Shown: positions 10,601 to 23,700 of the stretch, in pieces
Position numbering within the stretch: position 1 is the first letter of the stretch
Layout: each line of letters starts with the position of its first letter
Assembly: GCF_051622035.1 (NCBI RefSeq)
Contig: NC_135361.1
Location: forward strand, 30,125,205 to 30,189,204
Source: Arctopsyche grandis
Lineage: Eukaryota; Arthropoda; Insecta; Trichoptera; Hydropsychidae
Reading direction: 5' to 3'
Length of the DNA: 64,000 nt
Program-made: the position numbers and the translations under genes
The notes under the pieces: model-generated
What the model saw: the letters and a program-made list of their open reading frames with translations, nothing else
The model's database searches: none
What the model was told of the DNA's origin: nothing

Positions 10601-13600
10601 ATTTTTATTATTACATAAATCACTTTATTTCCAGAAGTTGGAGAACACGAAATAACAATTAATTACATAATTAATCCATTGAGATATCTATGGACTTAAA
10701 AACAATGTTATAATTTTAATTTAAATCACAATTTAATTGACGCTTATTGAAAAATATGAATTTATAACCTACACGTCTACCTTTAAATATACATATATAC
10801 ATATGTATATATATTTATTTTATTTTACATAGATATATATCAGGAAGGCTTGACAGGGATACTCCAATGCGCCTTCCTGGATAATTAATTACAAACAATT
10901 CAGCATTTTATTATTACATAAATCACTGTATTTCCAGAAGTTGGAGAACACGAAATAACAATTAATTACAGAATTAATCCATTGAGACATCTATGGATTT
11001 AGATTTTGTACATAATTTTTACAAATTATACACACAATAAATACAGAAGATTTGTGACAACAGGAAAGATGATTTTTTGCCAATTTTGAGGAACCGTTTC
11101 AACAATGATCAGATAAAATTGGCAAACTCTGATAAGAAACGATCGATTTGGACTCACAAACATACAAGTCTATCCAGCAGTATATTAAATATTAGCCCGA
11201 GATCGAATCCAATAATCTCTTGGTGCTAAACATAAACGCAACCACTGAGCTATACAGTTGGCTATAATATAAAATAAATCTCAGATGAATAATGTCATAT
11301 AAATACATAAAATCCATTTGTAATAATTTATAATAATAATTGAAGAAACCGTGTGGTCGCATTTATTACGACTTGGTAGGTCTGTGTTGCCACTCTTGCA
11401 TTAGTGTAGCCACTCTCATGAATTTATCAATAGTACTACATATAAGAGAACTGTCAAACCAACAGAAGACTCGCTACTCGCTACAACTTATTACAACGAG
11501 TTTCTATTACACTGTAAAAATATTCAAGATATATATATATAACAAGTTTACTGCCTTGTTCAGATTTTAATTAAAGGCTCTCATATATATTTTTACTTCA
11601 CTAATTCAAATACATACTTCCAACAAATACAGGAAGCCTCGAAACTATCAATACAATCGAATGCAAACATTCATATTAAATTTGAGATTTAACCAAAGAT
11701 CTGTTGAAACATCATAGATTGACGTTCTAAAGAATATAACAAAAAGTTTGGGAGCCAAAATGTCATTCGCAATAAAATTCATCACATAATTTCAAGCTCG
11801 CGCAAAAGTGTCCTTTCGCGGAAATGCCCACCCAACAAAAGGGCGACAGGGTGATATATTTCAACCAGGGTAAAATGACAATTTGTCCCCGACCAGGGGT
11901 GTATTGTGACATGTCACGACACGGTCGCGATGCAGAGCTTTCCCGTACGCAAATTATCGTCCGCGCGCCACACATTTAGCACGCCTGATTTATGCGACTC
12001 GCCAATTCGGCGAAATCACCGACTCGACTACACTGGATGAGATCACGGTCTATTTGAGGACTTAAATTTAATCATAAATAATTATTGTAATTTTCCATCG
12101 TTACTTTAAGTTGGTACTAAATCTGTAATATAATAATATTTTAAATATACATACAAATGGAAATCAGTAATAAAATATTTATGAGTAACTTCGATAAAAG
12201 AATGAGATGGGCACCTCACATTGAGGCAGCGAAATGCAAGGCGATGCGGGGTATATCCTCAATATACCCAATATTTAATCGCCATAGTTCTTTATCAACT
12301 CAAATCAAAATAAAATTATATCGCGCGCTCATATTACCACTATTAACCTATGCTTCACCTGTATGGAATAACGCCTCGAATACTAACCTTTCCAAGCTCC
12401 AAGTAATACAAAATAAATCCCTAAAAATAATTTATAACACACCCATATATACTAACTTGAAAAAACTGCATGCCATAAATAATAATCCGTTAGTCCCAGA
12501 CATTACTAACAAAATAACCAGTAGATTCTATGACAGAATCACTAATAACCATACTAACGCACTTGTGAAGAGTATCGGTGATTACAACAAAATGTCTATA
12601 CCCTTGAAGTATAAACACAGATTACCTAAACACAATCTGCTATAGATCGTCGACTTTAGAGTCTATAATTAATATTATGTATTAGATGTATTATGAGCAT
12701 TTATAAAAATTGTGAATAGGTTTTTGAGCTCTTTTTTCTATTATGCTGTACATTAACATTAGAATAATATAATACTATGATTACTAACCAAATTAAATTA
12801 AAATTGTAAAATATAAAATAATCAGTAGATCAGTAGCTATTATAATAGATATAAAATGTATTGTGAACATAATTTCGTAATAATAAAAACCATCTAAAAA
12901 TAAAAAAATAAAATTAAATATATTATTAAATTATATATGTATATTTAAATATTCAAAATAGATGTAATAGAAATAAAACAAGTGTATGCATCATTATCGC
13001 ATATCTACGATCCGCAAGGTCTACGTCGTAGATGGTAAAGAGAGGTGTGCTTAACCTTTCTACATATTACTGTAAAATAACACTCGAAACTCAAATGACT
13101 TTTATTTAAATTGTAGCTGTGTATTTGAAATTGAAGCTATATTTGAATTGAAGCTATGTTTGATTAAATAAAATTTAATTATAACTAATATGATCGAGTC
13201 CGGTGGCCCTCACTGCATCGAAAGTGACTTGAACGACAGTCGAGAGATCGAAATTTTTTCCCGATTTTCACTTTTATAAGTCACTTTTGATGCAGTGACC
13301 CAGACCCGATTGATTCATGAATAATTTCAACCTTTCAACAACCAAAAAAGGCTTTTAATACTATAATAGATACATTTGTTATGTAACAGCCCATTTTTAC
13401 AAGGTTTTTATTAGTTTCACTTCATCAATTGGTCTGACAAACTTCCTACACTCTTTTGATCGCTTTGAAACTTTGCCATTTTGCGATGTTTGGCCACCGA
13501 TAGAGATTTCAATTGGGTCCGAAAAGTCGATGGTGAAATATAATTGTACTAAACACGTTTAAGAATCCAAAAATTTTGAAGACGGTGACAGCTAACCCAT

Positions 13601-16600
13601 TCCACTAGCCTGTAGCCTTATATATTTAACTTTCCACCCCCCACTCGTTTTGCTAGGTTTTAATTGTTTAAACGCATATAAAATGCTAATTTTACAGATA
13701 TAATTTCGGTAGTAATGTAATAAAAAAAATTTTGTATATTTTTCTCGAAACATCCACGTTCGTTATAAGCAAATTAGATATTATTTTTATATTATACTTC
13801 TGTAATGCTTCTGGTCGCATTATAATACAATAATTGAGACATCCTAATGAAATAATTTATTCCGAGTACAATCTATAATGTCTATCACAGTTTGCCAATT
13901 TATCTGATTTCACTATACAGTTTCAGATATTAAATTGAGGCTCATATATTAGGCAATTTATTTATAAAAGCCTCAATTTAATATCTGAAATCGTGTCGTG
14001 TTCCGCGCCAATTAATTCAATTCAATTCGGCGTGCAATAAAAAGGTTAATTAACCTAATGCAATATATATTTTTCTAATTTATTAAACACTTTATGCGAA
14101 TATTTTACCTCGTAACAAACGTGAGACAGTTGCGTGATGATTTTATGATTTTCATCGTCGCCAAAGGATCGGCCAATGTTTGTAATCGCTTCGTTCGTGT
14201 CGGAGTTCCCGCCCCTATGAAGGGGTGAAAAATTTATAGGTCAAAAATTTAAGGGTTAAATAGCCCTATTGGTCCGATAAGAAGCGAATAAATCTGCAGA
14301 AAAACTTCCCCCTTGAGTATAGGGTTAATTCAGAGCCTATATAATATTTATTTAATACACATATGTATCTTCGTGGCGCTGCCAAGGCTTCGATTTCGAT
14401 AAGTAAATAAATTCCATCGAACGAAAAGAAAATGCTATCTTTGAATTGACCTTCTCAACTTTAGCATTACAATTTTCCGGATAGGAAATGACGATGCTAT
14501 CGTTGAGAAATCGGAATTTTCCGAATGGTAGTAACCTTGACTTCGAAATTGCGTCATATGCGAGATATCTAATCTTTCCACTCTAATTATTCGATAAAAT
14601 ATATAAATATATATGTAAATATTTTTTAAAAATGATTAAATCAATTTAACACATTCTTGAGTTAAAATTTAACATCGAACAATTTCAATAAAATCAAAAA
14701 TTAATTCAATTATTCTCGAATTTAACGACTCACATATTGTATCGAATCGAGAACAATTTTTTCGTCTATAAATCATAGGTTTTATTACAAATCGTGCAGT
14801 TTAAGTTTCTCAAACTTTTTATTTTTGAATTTAATGCCTTTTGAAATGTCGCCTTGTATACGTTGTTGGGAAAAGTCGCATTATTTTCCCTTAAGAAACG
14901 TAACAACCCCTTAATTACCTTCCGTTATAAAATACCCCTTGGCGAACAATGAGTCACGCCGAATTAGCGTTCTACTTTCACAATCTAAAGCAAACAACTT
15001 TAAAAGTGTCCATTATGGTCAGTGCCTCTCAATAATCGCATTACATATGCAAACGTTAGCAGCCTATAATATTAGAAAATTATAGGTGTCACCAGTTTTT
15101 TCACAGTTTACTTCTAAATTTCCCAAGAAACTGGATATGCAAATATCCAGATACAGATACATATATAATTTACATTTATAATAATTTATATACAGATACA
15201 TTTATAATTTACATTTAATTATTTAATACTTAGTATTCAATTATAACCGATCACAAATTATTGAATTGATAAATAAATTAAGACACTAACAAAGCCTATT
15301 TTTCTGAAAAATAGCATGCGTCTAGCAATTTGGATATAATATTTGTTATTCGACGACAAGCAACTGATAAATTTTTAGTTTACAATACAATACAATATCT
15401 CGAGTAATTTATTTATTTACTTTACATAAACGGCCGCAAGGACCATTGAACAATAATATTATAAATAGAACAATAATACAAAAAAAAAACACAATATTAA
15501 TATAAGAAAAGAAAAGAAAAAATATGAGTTTTAAAACTAATTGAATAAATAAATGAATGAATTAAACAAGAAAATAAAATGCATTTAGCATTTGTATAAA
15601 TCAGAAAAATGATGATGCAACAATTTTTTTAAACTATGTTTATTATATTAAAAAAATTAAAATGGCTAAATTCGTTTCCCAGCTTACGAAGTCGGGTAAC
15701 GTTGAATTTTTGTTATAACTAGTGGCATAATTTTTGGTGTGGAATAAATAGTTGCATCTGGTGTATGAACATTTATGAGGTCCACTAATTCACTACAGTC
15801 CATAACTCCGCTGAGAACACCAAACAGACATAATAAATGATATTATTCTCCTGTCATAAAGTTTGATCATAATCAATTTAATATACTTTTCAGTGACAGG
15901 GTCAGATTTTGTAAAAAAAATTATAATCAATTAATCTAATAAATCTATTCTGAATCCCCTCAATGGAATTACTAAGTACCTGTGAACTAGGAGACCATAT
16001 TGGCGAATTATATTCAAGTTCATTCCTTACCAATGAAAAAAATGATAATTTAATTGTGTTAATATTGTTAAAATGAATTGAATTTCTTATAACAAAGCCT
16101 AGGATTTTTGAAGAACTTTTAGTGACATAATCAATATGAGGAATAAATGTAAGATTTTCATCGAAAAAAATGCCTAGGTCTTTAATAATGGACGAAATAA
16201 TAAATGTAAATAATAGTTCACAGTAAAATATACAGTAAGTCACTAGCTTACAATTTTATTAAATAATGGACCGAACGTTTTAGATTCATTCGTTTTTATA
16301 CAGCAAAGTTGTATTTGGTAAAAGATTCGTTTCGAAAGATTTTTTTCTCGGTAAGTTTCTTGTAGGATCTGTCGTAGCACCAAAAGATTTCGTAAGCAGA
16401 GATTTATCGGTAGATTTGTCTGCTCTTTAAACTGATAATTTATTTTTGAATGCTACGTAAACTTTTTAACTTAAAATTTCTCAATCGGATTGCGAAGTTT
16501 TAAGTTAAAAAAGTTTGACTAAGTCAATCCAAATGATCAAGCGAGTATTTTATGAGCATTAAACATGTAACATGTTACAAATGCTCAAACTATATCGATT

Positions 16601-17733
16601 TAAACACAAGTTCAATTTATACTGCACAGTTCAATTCAAAGTTGACGCCCTTTCTAACAATATGTACATTCAATATACATAAGAAAATAATGACTTAGTC
16701 CACTTTCATAATCACAAGAACAATCATATATCGATGTATGTACATACATATATCAAAATTGAACTACGATTTAAATTGCAATTTGAAAAAGTTTGCGCAC
16801 TCATACTCATAATATTTAATACATCAATTGGTGAATAATTTTCTCAGAATTTTCCTTGATTACCCTAAAAATCATAAAAGCACGTCATCAACGTAACCAT
16901 TCACATACTCAATTGTATATTTGATTTGTTTATTATAATAACACCATCTAGCAAATCACGAATGTAGTACAGTTCTGAACCTTTGTACTTTTCCGATCAT
17001 CATAACGAGAATTACACACCGGAAAGTTAGCTCACCAATAAACGATTAAGATCCTTAAATACCGATCGCCTTAAGACTAATGTAAATTTGGGCGTTATAT
17101 CAATCCGGTGGTGAAAAGTTTGACCCTAATGGGCGCGCCCTTAATGAACGACACCGAGACATTTGGCCGACCCAAATATCAGGCAAAAGGTCAAATCGTA
17201 ATCCGAATCCGAGATAAGTCCGTCGACCAAATGGACGTCCGTTTACGACAGACACGCAAAACTCTATTTCTAGAAACTACCCCTAGCTTCTCTTACCCCT
17301 TCTTCTAGTTGTCTATCATTACTGAGGAGGGGGATGAGACTTTGATGGATCGAATGACGTTCGCCGCGGGACGAGGCCTGTTTTTTTGATTAATAATTCG
17401 ACACAATAGACTGAAAGCTTCGCTGAAATTAATCCAAATGGACTCTGAAGTCCAATTCCGACGATTATTCCTTTTCGCTTATTAAAAGAAGTGATCAAAT
17501 CAGCAAAAACAACATTACCCGAACACAGTTTGATTTAGATCGTCGACTTTACATGATTAAAAACAATTTACAAGAATTGTAAATACGTGTTTGAGCCTTT
17601 TTTATATTTATACTATATACACTAATATCAAAATAAGATAGTACTATAAGTACCAACAAGAAAAATAATGTATAAAATAGATAATGATCACTGAATCAGT
17701 AACTATTAAAATACACCTAAGATGTTTTGTGAA

Positions 17734-17799
<66 letters not shown>

Positions 17800-20700
17800 A
17801 TACAATAAATAGCATTTAATAAATAATGTATAGACAATTTGAATGCATAGACAATTATATTATATTATTTAGACAATTATATTTAAATAAATATAATATT
17901 AAAATGTACTATGAACTTTGAATATTTGTTTCAAGTATTGACTGATATAATCAGTAAAATCGAGATATGTATCAATGTTTTTATAAATTTGGCAATTATT
18001 ATACATATACAATATGTAATATTTATTTAATTTATGAAATATCCCTGGACTAGTAACTGAAATTAAGTAATTATGTACATATAATAAGTTTTGAAAACAT
18101 ATCATATCCATAAGCTTTATAAGCTTTAAAAGCTTTTATAAATCAATAAGATATAGTGGGAAAAAGATAAAGTTATAGGCGTTTAAACAATTAAAATCTG
18201 ACAAGATGAGTGATGATGAAATAAGGTTAAATCTATTAAACGTCACCATCTTCAGAAATTTAGAAGTGCTTATTGCGATTATTTTTCACCATCGAACTAT
18301 AAAAATCGATTGAAATTTCCATCGTTGAGCAAACCGCGCAAAATGGCAAAGTTTCAAAACGATCAGAAGACTGTAGCAATTTTAGCTCAATCGTCTGCTA
18401 AGTGAAACATAGAAAAGCCTAGTAAAAGTAAGGTTTCTCGGATGGTTTTATTGCAGATTTGTATAGCAAAACGATTACCATATTATTTTTTTAATATACA
18501 ATTATAATAAAGTTATATTCAAAACATACAGAGTAAAAAAAATATGTAATCATTTTGCTACACAAATCTACAAACAAAACATTATGATAAAGATACATTC
18601 TTAAATATTTTAAAATTAGTATGCAAAATATGATATATCTTAAATACGTAGCTTTCTATATATTTAAAAAAATCATTATCAAAAACAATTTTGACTTGCA
18701 ACAAAAAGTTTCAATTTTTAAATGAAAATTGTTTAATATTTATGACGACTTTTATACAATGGTGTTATATATTTAAAAAAATATACTCTTAAGAGGGCTG
18801 TACACCCGAAACCTTAATTTTGTTACCGTTCCTTTCTTCGATATATATATTGAGTGTATGTATATATTGAGTGAATGCGACAATATATATCAATATATAT
18901 ATTGAGTGAATGCGACAGTTGCGCTTCGACCAGATAAAACGTATTTTAAATTGACAAAATCGAGGTTTCGTATTCTCCTATTTTCTCCTCCAGAACTGGA
19001 CCAATTTTTAAAAAAATTTCATCATCGGTATGAGAAAGATACTTTCTGTGCATCTATCGGCGTATTTTTTTTAAATCAACCGTTAAATAAGCACGCTGGA
19101 CTCGTTTCGTGGGTGTAAAAAGGAGGCGATTTTATAGATGTTTGGCGGCTCCTAGCTCCTATAAAAAATAATTAATCAAAAAAATAAAACGATAGATGCA
19201 CCCCAATTGTGGAATACGAAACCTCGATTGTGTCAATTTAAAATACGTTTTATCTGGTCGAAGCTCAACTGTCGCATTCACTCAATATATACATACACTC
19301 AATATATATATCGAAGAAAGGAACGGTAACAAAATTAAGGTTTCGGGTGTACAGCCCTCATAATGATTCATATTTAATTGAAACTAAGCATATTTAGTAA
19401 TTTCAGTTTATTTTAATAAAAAAAATCGATTAAATTGTTTTTGAAACTAATGGAAATCTCCCATATCTCTGCCGCATCTACATACATACATAAATATGTA
19501 TTGTATTTCATTGAGTGACAAATTAACACATTGTCTACCGTATTTTTACTTATCTCTTATTAAATTCATATGGTTTTCGTGTTATTTAGTTATTTACTTT
19601 ATCTATGTACGTAGTAACAAAATATGAAGTTTTGTGATCATGCGAAAATTCGAACTCGAGGTTTTGACTGATTCGAACTCAGAATCGATCACTGATCACG
19701 TTTTCATGATCTAGAAAAAGTGTGTGTGTGTGTCTGTGTGTCTGTGTATTTTGGGGATTTTTTTTAGGTTTTCTTTATACGCATATAAATCTTATGCACA
19801 TGCATCCATCTAGATTTGAGGATGCGCACGCCACTTTGGGAGCCTCTGGGAATACGGCAATACCAGCAAAATGAATGGCACCGATCGATACCGAGGATTG
19901 TTGTATATATTATAATGCTGGCCGTCACGCAATCTCCCTCCGTGTAATAATGCGACTGCCAGAAGCCAACCCTGGAGCAAAGTCTTCAAAACCCCCCAAC
20001 CTCAGCTACTGTTTCACCCCCATACCTCACCGGGACGACCGTAAGTACTATTGACTCACCGAAGCCGAAAAATCACAAAGAAACACTTTTTAACATCGGA
20101 TATAAAATAAATTCTAACCTTCCAGTGACGGCATTACTGATCGGAATCACCATACATTGTAATGGAAAGCGTTTTAATTGAAACTCGTGAACTCGTTTAC
20201 TAGTATTTTTGAATTTGACGCGTTTTTGCGTCATCGGAGCATCTTTGGCGCGTGGCGTGTTATCCCACCGTCATCGTTGATGTTTAACAGTCGCTTTAAA
20301 ATGTTGCATTGTGAGGTTTCAATCGCTGAGTGCAAATAATATGCATTCGTCCGATGCAATCCGCGATATGCGAACATGCGATCGGTCGACCGCAAACAAT
20401 CCGATACTTTTAATTAATGCATTTCTGAGGAAAAGTTTAAGCCTGTACCTTTGAGTATTCTAAAGACTTACGTACATTGATTTCCAAAAGGTTTATTTTT
20501 AATGCTAATTTTCAAGCTAAGATGCCAAAATGAAATCATCGAAAATAATTGGGGATAGAATGAATTTAATAGAAATGCGCCGTAGCTGATTTTTTCATAT
20601 GTACCTATTTATTTTATTTATTGATTTAAATAAAATGAAATTAAATGTTTATACAACTGATATTAGCAGTGCTACAAAACATTGATTACACTGTTCGACA

Positions 20701-23700
20701 AATTATGACTTTTAAAATGTTTCAGAGACTAGATATGACTTTTCTTATAGATCAATGCCCAGTGAACACGAATCTGGTAATAAAAAGTGTTGATTGGCTC
20801 GAGATTCGGAGATATATGTGTTTATGTTTTATATCTTGGTGTTGTTCGGTCGATTTCTCAAAATCTGTTAATTTTTTGCTCAAAATGAATATTGGAATCT
20901 ACAGTCGGGTATTTTATCTTTCATTTTTAGTACTTTTCAGCTTTCAAATCTCTTTAAGTGGTCGTCCAGTTCAAATCAAAAGTCAAAATTACGTATTTTC
21001 ACTTGGGATTTTTTTCCACTGTTAATACTATATTATATTGAGTATTTTCTATTGAAACATATTTATTAGAATAGTGTTCTGGCCACACTATTTTTTGATT
21101 TCGTTTAAAAGGGTTAATTGGATGTGTGGTGAACTTTAAATCGGTAAAATTTCAAACAAAAAGCTCTTACTAGTGTTTACTCGTATTTACACGAATCCGA
21201 ATTGAATTAATAGGGATAATATATTAAATTATCTTTATATGAGAATTAAATGAAATTCCACTTAGAAAATTTATATTTCGACTATTCTTGTGGATTAATA
21301 ACAAAAATTCGTTTATTTTATCGAGATAAGCCAGTTATCATCATTTTTCGTGTCGAACAGTGTTATCGAAAATATTCTCAGATTTGCCGTGCCCTTCAAA
21401 ATTCAAAAATATATTTTATTATTGTCTCCGGAAAAATCATCTCTTATTAAAATAATAATAAAATTGCAAGGGCAGCTTAGTTAAAATTTCACTAATATTT
21501 ACATGTACATATATAATTTAGCTTATATAACATGTGCTATTTTTTAATTCACAAAAAATTTCAATACAATTTCAAACAATTGCTACATTCGCCCCAGGGG
21601 AATTTTTTTTAAATATGCACTTTTTTTATAGTTATTTTCTTTCTGGGTGATAAAAAGAATAACGTTATCCTAATGATCCATATAAATGATACACATATGT
21701 AGATAATAAGCAAATAATAATATTAATAGTGAGATTAAAATACATATTATACACATATGTACATATATATTATACACAGCTTTATTATCATATTTATAAG
21801 TGCTAGAGCTTTCGTCTTAATGTGAAACGTAAAGGAGGTTTGTAAAACAAAGTACAAATTTTATTCAAATTTACATTTTTAAAGAACAAATTTGAAACAA
21901 AATGAGAATTTATTACCGTCGATTGCTTGCAGCATGCAATTTGTCGTTTCGTATCGTAAATTTTAGCAAAACAATGGCGAAAGAATGAAATCATAATAAC
22001 TTTGCGAAACGGTGCCGCTCGTAAACGTAATAAAAAGTAAACCGTTGAAGCAAGTCACAAAATTTTATATAGTTTGATGGAAAGGTCAGTTTTTTAAATT
22101 TAATAATAATTGCACTCCGACATGGAGCGTGTTAAAACGAAAACCGAGACGTTTCATTCGAAAAAATTGAAGATTGGCGTGTGTGCAAACTTTATCGGAA
22201 GGTCAAGTTGCATTTTTATTTCGTCTGTAATATATTTAATGTGTGGTGAAATCGTGTATTTTTTGACGACCCGAGACTTGTCAAGGTCGAAACGAAACAA
22301 AAGGTCTATTTATGTAGAAATAAATTATAGACTTGTCAATCGAACGTTTTATTTCATGTACGTGAAAATTTAAAAAAAAACGTGTAAAAAAACTCTTTCT
22401 CTAAAGTAATCGTTGATTAATATGTAAGCCCACAAATTATTATAAACTTTCAATCAAAAGTTTGCGCCCAACTAACTAGTATTTATGTATGTAAATTGGC
22501 TTTTACTTTGTGAAAAAATTTTGATTTTTTTAATGAAAGCTTTATGTAGGTAGTTTTTTTTGGCAACGAAAAATATGCATAAAATCATTTTAAAAAAATG
22601 CCTGAACTCTTTAAGGATGCAATACTTATAAGTCGATCTGATGAAGCGTAAGAATTCTGTTGAAACATTGTACATACATACATATGTATAAGGACGTAAA
22701 ATAATTTCTTTTTTTTTTTTAATTATTTCTTATTTAACTTTATAATATTATTAAAATATAATTCAATGCAAGGTCTTTAATAATATTACTGTAAGTTTTT
22801 CTGTCCATAATATGACGTTGATAATTACTTTTATCATCTAAGAAATATAAATTTCCATTAATATAAAATATATACGTATTCCATAAATATATTAATAATA
22901 TCAACAACTTTCGTATTTTATAATTAAATTGTATTAATGTAAATATTTCAAAATACGACACAAGAACTCAAAACTAATCAATATGAGTACAATAATCAAT
23001 TTTTTTAATGTAAAAATATCTATACTATTAATCGTATTATATTAATCGTACAAAGTTTTATAGCCAACAGGATAGACTAGTGGTTAGCATATTTTTCTAT
23101 GGTCAGTGTGGTTATGAGTTCGAGTCACACTGCTTGCTTGGATTAATAACAAAAATTCTACTGATAACTGGCTTACCTCGATAAAATAAACGAATCCACA
23201 AGAATAGTCGAAAAATGATTTTTCTAAGTGGAATTTTATTTAATTCTCATATAAAGACAGTTTAATATATTATCCCTATTAATTCAATTCAGATTCAATA
23301 CTCAATATAAAATATTATTAACAGTGGGTAAAATCCCAAGTGAAAATACGTACTTTTGACTTTTGATTTGAACTGGACGGCTACTTAGAGAGATTTGAAA
23401 GCTGAAAAGTACTACAAATGAAAGATAAAATACCCGACTATAGATTTCAATATTGATTTTGAACAGGAAATTGACAGATTTTGAGACATCATCCGAACAA
23501 CACGAAGATATAGAAAAATCGCGCGATTTAAAAAACACACATATCTCCGAATCTCAAGCCAATCAACATTTTTTATTACCAGATTTATGTTTACTAGGCA
23601 TAGATCTATAAGAAAAGTCGTATCTCGTCTCTGAACCATTTTTCGTGTCGAACAGTGTTATTTTTGTATACGGCTCGTTTATACGCTGAGGCCTTTTTGG

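Noticed and set aside
20645-21025. 126-codon open frame on the plus strand
   Set aside because: The inverted copy of the same repeat at 23.2-23.66 kb has this frame broken by indels and stops. The frame starts outside the repeat terminus and has no domain, so it is a chance ORF in a MITE.
23063-23145. Independent tRNA gene
   Set aside because: A/B-box spacing is tRNA-like, but the acceptor and anticodon stems do not close; the same head occurs on a SINE at 51.3 kb.
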